From positions 24,375 through 88,374 of the forward strand of contig JBMNMQ010000001.1 in assembly GCA_050953425.1 (NCBI GenBank): DNA of 64,000 nucleotides. Reading direction: 5' to 3'. Both the position numbers and the translations under genes were made by a program. The stretch is from RUG100 sp050953425 (lineage in GTDB: Bacteria > Bacillota > Clostridia > Peptostreptococcales > Anaerovoracaceae). The number at the start of each line of letters is the position of its first letter. Position 1 is the stretch's first letter. Below are positions 43,817 to 51,508 of the stretch, in pieces. Under the pieces are notes generated by a model. The model worked only from the letters and a program-made list of their open reading frames with translations. It did not search any database and was not told where the DNA came from.

Positions 43817-43894
43817 TTCCGTGTTCCCTTCACTGGTTTCAGCGCAGCAGAACCGCCGCGAACACGCAGCGTCGCTGACGCCGTCTGAAAACTT

Positions 43895-43903
43895 ATTATA
43901 GCA
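43895..43903 (-). promoter_or_regulatory. Extended -10 promoter ahead of queH
   Basis: Minus-strand TGCTATAAT is a perfect extended -10 element; no good -35 is seen. Transcription would begin near 43888, 70 bases before the queH ATG, and could serve the long queH-asnA-priA-def-fmt run. Confidence 0.6.
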
Positions 43904-44004
43904 TAAATCGGACGGCAGGAACACCCCTGAGGAGCAACCGGGCGGCAGCGGAGGAGCAGCCGGGCGGCAGCGTGCGCGACAGCACTGGAAACGGCCTGCG
44001 GCTG

Positions 44005-44033
44005 TTGCCGAAAAGCGCGGTCTGCGCTATCAT
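44005..44033 (+). promoter_or_regulatory. Predicted promoter of radical SAM gene
   Basis: TTGCCG (44005-44010) and TATCAT (44028-44033) with 17-base spacing, divergent from the queH promoter; the ATG follows at 44051 after a GGGAGG site, leaving a very short leader. Confidence 0.5.
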
Positions 44034-44050
44034 GAAGCGGGAGGTTCATC

Positions 44051-45043
44051 ATGGCGGAACAGCAGCAGCACTCCGGCCGCGGCAGCGCGGAACCGCAGCG
44101 GATCAACCGGATCGGCGCCTGGCTGAAAGAAATGTTTGGAGAAAAAGTCGTCAAGCTGTCGCTCGACGGCGGCTTTACCTGCCCCAACCGCGACGGTACC
44201 TGCGGTACCGGCGGCTGCATTTTCTGCTCGCCCGAGGGCAGCGGCGAGCTCGCCGGCGACGTACCTTCGCAGATCCGTCTGCTGGCGCGCAAATGGCCGC
44301 ACGTCCGCCGCTACATCGCCTACTTTCAAAGCCACACCGGCACCTACGCCCCGGTCGACGTGCTCCGGCAGCGCTACGAAGCCGCTCTCGCGGCCGATGC
44401 CGGCGGCGGAAAAATCGTCGGCCTGGCCATCGCCACCCGGCCCGACTGTCTCGGCGAGGACGTTCTCGATCTCCTCAGCGAACTCGCACAGCGCACGTTT
44501 CTGTGGGTGGAACTGGGACTGCAGACGATCCACGGGGACCGCATCAACCGCGGCTACCCGCTCTCCGTCTACGACCGCGCGGCTGCGGAACTGGCACGCC
44601 GCCGCATCCCCGTCGTCACCCACCTGATCCTCGGCCTGCCCGGCGAGAGCCGTGCCGACATGGCCGCCAGCGTCCGCTATGTCTGCAGCCGGCCGACCGA
44701 CGCCGGCCGCACGCCGCCGATCTTCGGTCTCAAGCTGCATATGCTCAACGTGATCCGCGGCTCGGCGCTGGAGCGTCTCTATCCCGGCTACGTCCCGTTC
44801 GACTCGCCGCAGGAGTACATTGATCTCGTCTGCGATCTGCTGGAGATCATTCCGCCGCAGATCACCATCCACCGCCTCAACGGCGATGTGCCCCGCCCCC
44901 TGCTGGCGGCGCCGTGGTGGAGCTACAAAAAAAGAACGATCCTCAACGGGATCGTCCGCGAGATGAAGCGCCGGGACTCCGTGCAGGGGTGCCGCCTTCA
45001 GCCGCCGGAACCGTCATCCGGCTTCAGCCGACCGTCGTTGTAG
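44051..45043 (+). CDS. Radical SAM protein, YhcC/TIGR01212 family
   Basis: 330 residues. KLSLDGGFTCPNRDGTCGTG and GCIFC give the C-x7-C-x2-C variant of the radical SAM cluster motif used by this family; IATRPDC, ELGLQTIHGD and LHMLNVIRGSALE are also conserved. Archaeal and eukaryotic Elp3 share this cluster type. Biochemical function of YhcC is not established. The 3' end overlaps tdk, convergent, by 46 bp. Confidence 0.9.
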   Translation: MAEQQQHSGRGSAEPQRINRIGAWLKEMFGEKVVKLSLDGGFTCPNRDGTCGTGGCIFCSPEGSGELAGDVPSQIRLLARKWPHVRRYIAYFQSHTGTYAPVDVLRQRYEAALAADAGGGKIVGLAIATRPDCLGEDVLDLLSELAQRTFLWVELGLQTIHGDRINRGYPLSVYDRAAAELARRRIPVVTHLILGLPGESRADMAASVRYVCSRPTDAGRTPPIFGLKLHMLNVIRGSALERLYPGYVPFDSPQEYIDLVCDLLEIIPPQITIHRLNGDVPRPLLAAPWWSYKKRTILNGIVREMKRRDSVQGCRLQPPEPSSGFSRPSL

Positions 45044-45594
45044 TGCTTGCGGCAGAGCGGCACGTACATATCCATGCCGCCGATCGCGATCTGCTCCCCT
45101 TCGCGCACCATGCGTCCGTCCTTGACCCGGGCGACCATCGTCGCCTTGCGGCCGCACCAGCAGATCGTCTTGATCTCCTCGATCTTGTCGGCATAGACCA
45201 GCAGATAGTAGGAACCCTCGAAGAGTTCGTTGCGAAAGTCATTCTTGAGTCCGTAGACCATGACCGGCACACCGCAGCTGTCGACAATCTCGGTCAGTTC
45301 GAGCACGTGGTGCTTTTTCAGGAACTGCCCCTCGTCGATCAGTACGCAGGCGATCTCGTGCTTGGCGTTCTCGCGCAGAAACAGCTGCAGGATATTGGTA
45401 TCCTCTTCGATCGGCAGCGCTTCCCGCTGCAGACCGATGCGGCTGGCGACCACCCCTTCGCCGCTGCGAGTGTCGATGGCGGGCGTAAAGACGAGCACGC
45501 GCTTGCCCCGCTCTTCGTAGTTATAGGCCACCTTGATCAGTTCGATCGATTTGCCGGCGTTCATGGTACTGTATTTAAAAAACAACTGCGCCAT
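44998..45594 (-). CDS. tdk: Thymidine kinase
   Basis: 198 residues, type II family. P-loop STMNAGKS, DEGQFL with the catalytic Glu, and a zinc-binding lasso domain with CWCGRKA and PLCRKHY. Phosphorylates thymidine for salvage. Ribosome site GAAAGGAAAG before ATG 45594. Confidence 0.95.
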   Translation of the reverse strand: MAQLFFKYSTMNAGKSIELIKVAYNYEERGKRVLVFTPAIDTRSGEGVVASRIGLQREALPIEEDTNILQLFLRENAKHEIACVLIDEGQFLKKHHVLELTEIVDSCGVPVMVYGLKNDFRNELFEGSYYLLVYADKIEEIKTICWCGRKATMVARVKDGRMVREGEQIAIGGMDMYVPLCRKHYNDGRLKPDDGSGG

Positions 45595-45615
45595 TGTCTT
45601 TCCTTTCCGTTTCCG

Positions 45616-45740
45616 CAGGCCGCAGCCTTCGCGGCGTCCCGATTTCGCAGGCCGCAGCCTTTGCGGCGTCCCGTTTTCTCAGGCCGCAGCCTTCGCGGCG
45701 TCCCGATTTCTCAGGCCGCAGCCTTCGCGGCGTCCCGTTG
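45616..45740. repeat. 32-bp tandem repeat, four copies
   Basis: CAGGCCGCAGCC starts at 45616, 45648, 45680 and 45712, an exact 32-bp period (unit ends GCGGCGTCCCGATTT). It lies between the tRNA-operon terminator and tdk, 22 bp upstream of the tdk start. Confidence 0.9.
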
Positions 45741-45752
45741 TCCTATTACGGC

Positions 45753-45784
45753 GAAACCCTGAAACATTGCTGTTTCAGGGTTTC
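45753..45784 (-). terminator. Terminator of the tRNA operon
   Basis: GAAACCCTGAAACA (45753-45766) pairs perfectly over 14 bp with TGTTTCAGGGTTTC (45771-45784), loop TTGC. It lies 4 bases past the CCA end of the last tRNA. Confidence 0.85.
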
Positions 45785-45788
45785 GTTG

Positions 45789-45864
<76 letters not shown>

Positions 45865-45870
45865 AGATTC

Positions 45871-45947
45871 TGGTGGACCATCAGGGACTCGAACCCCGGA
45901 CCCGCCGGTTATGAGCCGGCTGCTCTAACCAACTGAGCTAATGGTCC
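45871..45947 (-). tRNA. tRNA with CAT anticodon (Met or Ile2)
   Basis: Acceptor GGACCAT/ATGGTCC, anticodon loop CTCATAA, encoded CCA. The GGACC acceptor resembles tRNA-Ile2 (C34 converted to lysidine) of other Bacillota, but elongator Met cannot be excluded. Confidence 0.9.
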
Positions 45948-45959
45948 CCATGCTCAAAT

Positions 45960-46036
45960 TGGTCGGGGTGGCAGGATTTGAACCCGCGACCCACTGGTCC
46001 CAAACCAGTTGCGCTGCCAAGCTGCGCTACACCCCG
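45960..46036 (-). tRNA. tRNA-Pro (TGG)
   Basis: Acceptor CGGGGTG/CACCCCG, anticodon loop TTTGGGA, encoded CCA. Confidence 0.95.
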
Positions 46037-46116
46037 ATCATATACGGCGGTGTCGTGCGGGATCATCGTCGGTACCGGCTCTCGATCCGCAATCTCCGCC
46101 GGCACCGGCTGTATTC

Positions 46117-46192
46117 TGGCAGGGGCAGTAGGACTTGAACCCACGGCACGTGGTTTTGGAGACCACTGCTCTACCAACTGAGCTATACCCCT
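46117..46192 (-). tRNA. tRNA-Trp (CCA)
   Basis: Acceptor AGGGGTA/TGCCCCT, anticodon loop CTCCAAA, discriminator G, encoded CCA. Confidence 0.95.
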
Positions 46193-46225
46193 ATGCCTTC
46201 ATCCGCATTGCTCCGCAGATAATAA

Positions 46226-46316
46226 TGGCGGAGAAGGTGGGATTCGAACCCACGCGGCCCTTTCGAACCCTAACGATTTAGCAAACCGTCCTCTTTAGCC
46301 TCTTGAGTACTTCTCC
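46226..46316 (-). tRNA. tRNA-Ser (GCT)
   Basis: Class II tRNA of 91 bases with a long variable arm; anticodon loop TTGCTAA, acceptor GGAGAAG, encoded CCA. Confidence 0.95.
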
Positions 46317-46371
46317 GTACGCTCTGTCCCGCATTCGTCGGAATCGGTGACGCGCCCGCGGCGCTGCTTTG

Positions 46372-46460
46372 TGGCGGAGAGGGTGGGATTCGAACCCACG
46401 GCCCCTTGCGGAGTCACTGGTTTTCAAGACCAGCTCCTTAAACCACTCGGACACCTCTCC
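46372..46460 (-). tRNA. tRNA-Ser (TGA)
   Basis: Class II tRNA of 89 bases with long variable arm; anticodon loop CTTGAAA, acceptor GGAGAGG, encoded CCA. Confidence 0.95.
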
Positions 46461-46491
46461 AACTGAGGTCCTTGACTATGGCTGATAATGA

Positions 46492-46567
46492 TGGTGACCC
46501 ATCGGGGATTCGAACCCCGGACACCCTGATTAAAAGTCAGGTGCTCTGCCGACTGAGCTAATGGGTC
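46492..46567 (-). tRNA. tRNA-Lys (TTT)
   Basis: Acceptor GACCCAT/ATGGGTC, anticodon loop CTTTTAA, encoded CCA. Confidence 0.95.
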
Positions 46568-46601
46568 GCACCTCTGCATCTATCCGCCCCGGCGAAAAAA
46601 A

Positions 46602-46676
46602 TGGCTGGGGCAGCAGGATTCGAACCTACGCATGACGGAGTCAAAGTCCGCTGTGTTACCGCTTCACCATACCCCA
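46602..46676 (-). tRNA. tRNA-Gln (TTG)
   Basis: Acceptor TGGGGTA/TGCCCCA (U1-A72 as usual for Gln), anticodon loop CTTTGAC, encoded CCA. Confidence 0.95.
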
Positions 46677-46694
46677 TCGTATGTTCAAAAAATA

Positions 46695-46771
46695 TGGTGA
46701 GCCCACAGGGATTCGAACCCCGGACACACGGCTTAGAAGGCCGTTGCTCTATCCAACTGAGCTATGAGCCC
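46695..46771 (-). tRNA. tRNA-Arg (TCT)
   Basis: Anticodon loop CTTCTAA. The acceptor GGGCTCA/TGGGCTC has two G-U pairs (2-71 and 5-68) but is otherwise sound; CCA encoded. Confidence 0.93.
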
Positions 46772-46815
46772 ACACATACTGATCTGTCGAAATCCCCCTG
46801 CGGGGATTTCTCTGC

Positions 46816-46889
<74 letters not shown>

Positions 46890-46930
46890 GCAGTGCGGGT
46901 GCAATCGCTTGCACCCGTCTTCTTAAAAAA

Positions 46931-47005
46931 TGGAGCGGAAGACGAGATTCGAACTCGCGACCCTCGCCTTGGCAAGGCGATGCTCTACCCCTGAGCCACT
47001 TCCGC
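46931..47005 (-). tRNA. tRNA-Gly (GCC)
   Basis: Acceptor GCGGAAG, anticodon loop TTGCCAA, encoded CCA. Confidence 0.95.
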
Positions 47006-47012
47006 ATACATT

Positions 47013-47097
47013 TGGTGGAGGAGAGTGGATTCGAACCACTGTAGGCTGAGCCAACGGATTTACAGTCCGCCCCCTTTAGCCACTCGGGCACTCCTCC
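47013..47097 (-). tRNA. tRNA-Tyr (GTA)
   Basis: Class II tRNA of 85 bases with long variable arm; anticodon loop CTGTAAA, acceptor GGAGGAG, encoded CCA. Confidence 0.95.
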
Positions 47098-47150
47098 GTA
47101 TATACTGCCCGCTGGCCGTGCCGCCGGAGCATAGACACTGCGTATCCATG

Positions 47151-47226
47151 TGGAGCTGGCAGAGGGACTTGAACCCCCGACCTGCTGATTACAAATCAGC
47201 TGCTCTACCAGCTGAGCTATGCCAGC
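47151..47226 (-). tRNA. tRNA-Thr (TGT)
   Basis: Acceptor GCTGGCA/TGCCAGC, anticodon loop TTTGTAA, encoded CCA. Confidence 0.95.
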
Positions 47227-47266
47227 ATAAGCATATTTGTTGTCCTGCCGCAGGCGACAGATAAAT

Positions 47267-47343
47267 TGGCGATCCGGATCGGGTTCGAACCGACGACCTC
47301 CAGCGTGACAGGCTGGCATTCTAACCAACTGAACTACCGGACC
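47267..47343 (-). tRNA. tRNA-Asp (GTC)
   Basis: Acceptor GGTCCGG/CCGGATC, anticodon loop CTGTCAC, discriminator G as required for AspRS, encoded CCA. Confidence 0.95.
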
Positions 47344-47399
47344 ATACTTGTTGTCTGTCGCTGCGACAGACAGACCGCTCGTCGGCGGGCGTTCTGTTT

Positions 47400-47475
47400 T
47401 GGTGGGCGTTACAGGACTTGAACCTGTGACCCCCTGCTTGTAAGGCAGATGCTCTCCCAGCTGAGCTAAACGCCC
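47400..47475 (-). tRNA. tRNA-Val (TAC)
   Basis: Acceptor GGGCGTT/AACGCCC, anticodon loop CTTACAA, encoded CCA. First gene of the 15-tRNA operon. Confidence 0.95.
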
Positions 47476-47510
47476 CGGTGTTCCGTCCGAACTGCTCGGC
47501 ACAGTTATTA

Positions 47511-47539
47511 AATATACAGGAACATCAGCCGGCTGTCAA
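47511..47539 (-). promoter_or_regulatory. Promoter of the 15-tRNA operon
   Basis: Minus-strand TTGACA (47539-47534) and TATATT (47516-47511) with exact 17-base spacing, 35 bp upstream of tRNA-Val. The -35 box overlaps the stop codon of yigZ. Confidence 0.85.
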
Positions 47540-48153
47540 GACTTTTTAAAGACTTCGGAAACAATTTTTTCTTCGCCGGCTGCCAGATCGGCCAGCAGCT
47601 GCCGCAGCCGCGGCGCGTCCTCCTTTTCGCAGTGCAGCACGGCGGTGACGGCTTCCTCGTAGCGCGACCCGGCGATCGCAAACAGACCCTGCGAGGCCAG
47701 ATGCGGCAGCCTGGCAGCGGCCCCGTAATCGAGACGCACCGTCAGCTCGCAGATCTCCCGCACGGCGCGCACCTCGGCTTCCTCCAGCACCGCACGGGCG
47801 GCGCCGGTATAGGCGCGCACCAGTCCGCCGGTGCCGAGCTTGATGCCGCCGAACCAGCGGGTGACAACCAGCACGACGTTCGTCAGCCCGGCGCCGAGGA
47901 GCACCTGCAGCATCGGCGCACCGGCCGTGCCCTGAGGCTCGCCGTCATCGGAAGCCCACTGCAGCTCGCTGTGCTCGCCGATCACCATCGCCGGCACATT
48001 ATGGGTGGCGTCGCGATAGCGCCGCCGCAGGTCGTCGAGGTAAGCTTCCGCCTCCTCCCGCGTAGCAGCCGGACTGATATGGGCAAGGAAGCGGGAGCGC
48101 TCGATTTCGGTCGCCGCTTCCGCTTCGGCGGCAATAGTTTTGTACAGTATCAT
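47536..48153 (-). CDS. yigZ: YigZ/IMPACT-family protein
   Basis: 205 residues from ATG 48153 (GGGAGGAA site). The N-terminal UPF0029 domain has SRFLAHISPAATREEAEAYL, THNVPAMVIGE, SDDGEPQGTAGAPML and VVLVVTRWFGGIKLGTGGLVRAY; a DUF1949-like C-terminal domain follows. Homologues of eukaryotic IMPACT that bind nucleic acid or ribosomes; the bacterial role is unclear. The open frame continues 77 codons upstream through a repeat, but that part is not family-like. Confidence 0.93.
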   Translation of the reverse strand: MILYKTIAAEAEAATEIERSRFLAHISPAATREEAEAYLDDLRRRYRDATHNVPAMVIGEHSELQWASDDGEPQGTAGAPMLQVLLGAGLTNVVLVVTRWFGGIKLGTGGLVRAYTGAARAVLEEAEVRAVREICELTVRLDYGAAARLPHLASQGLFAIAGSRYEEAVTAVLHCEKEDAPRLRQLLADLAAGEEKIVSEVFKKS

Positions 48154-48204
48154 GGGGTTCCTCCCGCCCGGGCTTTTATACTGCCGGGTCGTACGGCGCG
48201 GCCT

Positions 48205-48335
48205 CAGCCGGAAATCCGGCGGCAACGCTTCGACCGGAAATCCGGCGGCGCGGCCTCGGTCGAACATCCGGCGGCAACGCTTCAACCGGAAAACCGGCGG
48301 CGCGGCCTCGGTCGAACATCCGGCGGTGCGGCAGC
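48205..48335. repeat. 26-bp tandem repeat in alternating pairs
   Basis: CCGGCGG recurs at 48216, 48242, 48268, 48294 and 48320, a 26-bp period. Units alternate between GCGGCCTCGGTCGAACAT and GCAACGCTTCGACCGGAA types, making a 52-bp higher-order repeat. Lies between the codY terminator and yigZ. Confidence 0.85.
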
Positions 48336-48385
48336 GACGATGCGCTGCTCGCCGGCTGCCGGATCGGTGTCGTTCCGGGCACACG

Positions 48386-48409
48386 GAAAAGCGGCACTCT
48401 CGTGCCGCT
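48386..48409 (-). terminator. Terminator of codY
   Basis: AGCGGCAC / GTGCCGCT stem with a 4-base loop (48390-48409) followed on the minus strand by TTTTCC, 18 bp past the codY stop codon. Confidence 0.85.
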
Positions 48410-48427
48410 CTGCTCTTTCATGAAAGC

Positions 48428-49201
48428 TTATGCGTTGCCGAGCTGTTCCTGGAACTTGCGATTGAGGATCTTGATGTGCGTCCCCTTCATGCCCAGCGAT
48501 TTGGATTCGATCACGCCGGCCGATTCCAGCTTGCGCAGCGCGTTGACGATCACCGAACGGGTGATGCGGGAGCGATCTGCGATTTTGCTGGCTACGAGAA
48601 TGCCCTCGTCACCGTCGAGTTCCTCAAAGATCTTCTGCACCGCCTCGTTCTCCGAATAGGAGAGCGTGCTGATGGCCATCTTGACCACCTCTTCTTCGCG
48701 CTTTTCTTCTTCGAGTTCGATGTTCCGGACCCGCTGGATCTCGATGCCGACGACCGTGGCGCCGATTTCGCCGAGAACCAGATCGGATTCGCTGTATTCC
48801 GGTTCATAGCGGGTGATGATCATTGTCCCCCAGCGTTCGCCGCCGCCGGTCACCGGAATAATGGTGTGGTATTTGGACTGCGTGTCGAGGTCGTGAGAGA
48901 AAATCTCCAGAATCTTTTCGTTCTGCAGATTGGCTTTCGTCTCCTTGACCCGCATCAGTCCGTCGTTGTACTCGGGTGTAAATTTATCAATGCCGGCGTC
49001 CGGATCTGTCACCGTGTTTTTATCCTGCTCGATTTTATAATGTACGCCCAGCACATTGCCTTCGGTATCAGCCAGATAAACGTTGGAATTTGTCAGTTCG
49101 CTCAATACCCCGCAAAGATCATTAAAAGAAAAATCCCCTTTCGGCGCTTCCTGAAGCACCCAGTTCAGTTTGCGCACCTTACCCAGTATTTCATTGCACA
49201 T
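48428..49201 (-). CDS. codY: GTP/branched-chain amino-acid sensing repressor CodY
   Basis: 257 residues, full length. N-terminal GAF domain (to about 155) with NVYLADTEGNVLGVHYK, a linking helix and the winged HTH with SKIADRSRITRSVIVNALRK, the highly conserved CodY recognition helix. CodY with Ile/Val and GTP represses starvation genes. It follows hslVU as in B. subtilis but has its own promoter and terminator. Confidence 0.97.
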   Translation of the reverse strand: MCNEILGKVRKLNWVLQEAPKGDFSFNDLCGVLSELTNSNVYLADTEGNVLGVHYKIEQDKNTVTDPDAGIDKFTPEYNDGLMRVKETKANLQNEKILEIFSHDLDTQSKYHTIIPVTGGGERWGTMIITRYEPEYSESDLVLGEIGATVVGIEIQRVRNIELEEEKREEEVVKMAISTLSYSENEAVQKIFEELDGDEGILVASKIADRSRITRSVIVNALRKLESAGVIESKSLGMKGTHIKILNRKFQEQLGNA

Positions 49202-49260
49202 GTGTGTCTACTCCTTATGTCCTGTTACATCTTGCAATTGACAAACTTTTAACGTTATAA

Positions 49261-49289
49261 TTATACCCGACTCGAAATAAAAGTGCAAT
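49261..49289 (-). promoter_or_regulatory. codY promoter
   Basis: Minus-strand TTGCAC (49289-49284) and perfect TATAAT (49266-49261), 17-base spacing. The TSS would be near 49254. Upstream (49306-49370) is a strikingly T-rich/TTTTCGA-rich stretch holding AATTTTCGACAATTT (49330-49344), an 11 of 15 match to a CodY box. Confidence 0.8.
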
Positions 49290-49504
49290 AGAAATTACGA
49301 TTTTTTCGAATATTGCCACGTTTTTCTACAATTTTCGACAATTTTTTCGACTTTTTTGCGGTTTTCGGCCGCGGCAAACCCGGAAGACACGGGTTTCGCT
49401 GTCCCGGCGGGAACCCGGGATCGGAAAGCACAATGCGGCCGGCCGGACGCTGAAAGCCCGGCCGGTCACGAAAACGGCCGTTGAGAAGACAAATTCAGAG
49501 AAGA

Positions 49505-50944
49505 TCAGAGGATAAACTGATCGAGATCCTCCGGGTGGATTTTTTCGATGAATTTCTTGCGTACGTATTCTTCGTCGATGACGATCTTCTCTTCATCCAT
49601 GTCTGGAATATTGAACGAAATGTCCTCCATCAGCTTTTCGAGGATCGTGTGCAGACGCCGGGCGCCGATGTTTTCGGTCTGCTCGTTCATCAGAAACGCC
49701 ATATGGGCGATCTCCTTCAGTGCCCCGTCGGTGAACTCGATCTCCACGCCCTCGGTTTCCAGCAGCGCCTTGTGCTGCTTGATGATCGCATTCTGCGGTT
49801 CGGTGAGAATCTTGAGGAAGCTCTCCTCGGTGAGGTTCTCCAGCTCCACGCGCACCGGAAAGCGGCCCTGCAGTTCGGGGATCAGGTCTGTCGGCTTGGC
49901 GGTATGGAAGGCGCCGGCGCCGATAAAGAGCACGTGGTCGGTTTTCACCGGGCCGTACTTGGTATTGACGACGCTGCCCTCGACGATCGGCAGGATATCG
50001 CGCTGCACACCCTCGCGGGACACGTCGGCACCGGAGCGGTAGCCGCCGCCGGAAGCAATCTTGTCGATCTCATCGATAAAGATGATGCCGTTCTGCTCGG
50101 CGTTGTAGAGCGCCTCTTCGGTCACTTCGTCCATATCGATCAGATTCTGCGCCTCCTCCTCGCGGAGAATTTTGCGGGCGTCCCTGACCTTGACTTTCTT
50201 GTTTTTCATCTTCTTGGGCATGTTGTCGCCGAAGATGTTGCCGATCGCGATGCTCATGCCCTGTTCGCTCATGTCCAGCTCGTTGCTCTTGGGCTTGTCG
50301 GTGACCTGGATTTCGATGTACTGATCCTCGAGCTTGCCGTCACGCAGCTGCTGCCGCACCTGCTCGCGGGCCAGCTGCAGATCCTCATTGCTGTTGTTTT
50401 CGGCTTCCTGCTTTTCCTTCTGCTCCTCTTCGTACTGCTGTTTCTGGGTTTTGTAGCCGCCGCTGTTGAGAATGAAGTCAAACGGATTGCTGGCATGCTG
50501 CTCGCTCTTGCGCGAACTGCCGGGCACAATCGCTTCGATGATCTTTTCCTCGGCAATCTCGTCGGCGACGCTGTATTTTTCCTCGAGCTTGCTCTGCTTG
50601 GTGATGCGGATCGAAGCTTCCACCAGGTCGCGTACCATCGAGTCGACGTCGCGGCCGACATAGCCGACCTCGGTGAACTTGGTGGCTTCCACTTTGACGA
50701 ACGGCGCGTCCATCAGCTTGGCCAGGCGGCGGGCGATCTCGGTCTTGCCGACGCCGGTAGGGCCCATCATGAGGATGTTCTTGGGGGTGATTTCCTCCAT
50801 CATCTCCTCGGGCAGCTGGCTGCGGCGATAGCGGTTGCGCAGCGCCACGGCCACCGATTTCTTGGCCTCATCCTGGCCGATGATGTATTTGTCGAGCGCC
50901 TCGACGATCTCGCGCGGCGTCATGCTGTACAGTTTGTTTGCCAT
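49505..50944 (-). CDS. hslU: HslU, ATPase subunit of the HslVU protease
   Basis: 479 residues. MTPREIVEALDKYIIGQDEA N-terminus, Walker A MGPTGVGKTEIARRL, an I domain of about 150 residues rich in Lys/Glu/Gln, Walker B IIFIDEIDKIA and the sensor-2/C-terminal tail ending DQFIL that activates HslV. Unfolds substrates for degradation. It starts 12 bp after the hslV stop codon. Confidence 0.97.
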   Translation of the reverse strand: MANKLYSMTPREIVEALDKYIIGQDEAKKSVAVALRNRYRRSQLPEEMMEEITPKNILMMGPTGVGKTEIARRLAKLMDAPFVKVEATKFTEVGYVGRDVDSMVRDLVEASIRITKQSKLEEKYSVADEIAEEKIIEAIVPGSSRKSEQHASNPFDFILNSGGYKTQKQQYEEEQKEKQEAENNSNEDLQLAREQVRQQLRDGKLEDQYIEIQVTDKPKSNELDMSEQGMSIAIGNIFGDNMPKKMKNKKVKVRDARKILREEEAQNLIDMDEVTEEALYNAEQNGIIFIDEIDKIASGGGYRSGADVSREGVQRDILPIVEGSVVNTKYGPVKTDHVLFIGAGAFHTAKPTDLIPELQGRFPVRVELENLTEESFLKILTEPQNAIIKQHKALLETEGVEIEFTDGALKEIAHMAFLMNEQTENIGARRLHTILEKLMEDISFNIPDMDEEKIVIDEEYVRKKFIEKIHPEDLDQFIL

Positions 50945-50956
50945 GATCTCACTTCC

Positions 50957-51493
50957 TTACAGTGTTTCGACAGAAATATGGTCATTGGTGTAAACGCAGA
51001 TCGACGAGGCGATTTTCAGCGATTCGCGGCAGATCTCCTCGGCCGACAGGTCGGTGTGGTTGTAGAGCGCGTTGGCGGCCGAGTAAGCGTAGTTGCCGCC
51101 CGAACCGATGGCGACAAAGTCGTAGTCCGGTTCGATGACTTCGCCGTTGCCGGACAGCAGCAGCGTTTCCTCCTTGTCGGCGACCAGCATCAGCGCCTCG
51201 AGGCTGCGCATCGCCTTGTCCGAGCGCCACAGCTGCGCCAGCGAAACCGCCGCTCTCTTGAGGTTGCCGCCGTGTTCCTCGAGCTTCTTTTCGAATTTTT
51301 CCCGCAGCGAGAAGGCGTCGGCCACCGAACCGGCAAAGCCGACCAGAACACTGTTCTTGTAAATTCGTGAAACTTTCCTGGCGCCGGCTTTCATGATCGC
51401 CGTTTCCCCCATCGTGACCTGTCCGTCGCCGGCCATGCAGACATCCTCGCCGCGGCGTACGCAGACGATGGTTGTCGCCGTAAATTTTACCAT
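50957..51493 (-). CDS. hslV: HslV, peptidase subunit of the HslVU protease
   Basis: 178 residues. The proteasome beta-like core has TTIVCVRRGEDVCMAGDGQV and VLVGFAGSVADAFSL. The catalytic Thr is preceded by six residues (MVKFTA), so like B. subtilis ClpQ an N-terminal peptide must be removed or tolerated; E. coli HslV loses only Met. Double ring partner of HslU. Confidence 0.96.
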   Translation of the reverse strand: MVKFTATTIVCVRRGEDVCMAGDGQVTMGETAIMKAGARKVSRIYKNSVLVGFAGSVADAFSLREKFEKKLEEHGGNLKRAAVSLAQLWRSDKAMRSLEALMLVADKEETLLLSGNGEVIEPDYDFVAIGSGGNYAYSAANALYNHTDLSAEEICRESLKIASSICVYTNDHISVETL

Positions 51494-51508
51494 GTTGTAC
51501 CTCCCTCG

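Noticed and set aside
49481..51370. 629-codon open frame on the plus strand opposite hslU/hslV
   Set aside because: It is the complementary frame of two well-recognised genes, caused by high GC and codon bias; no ribosome site or protein motif.
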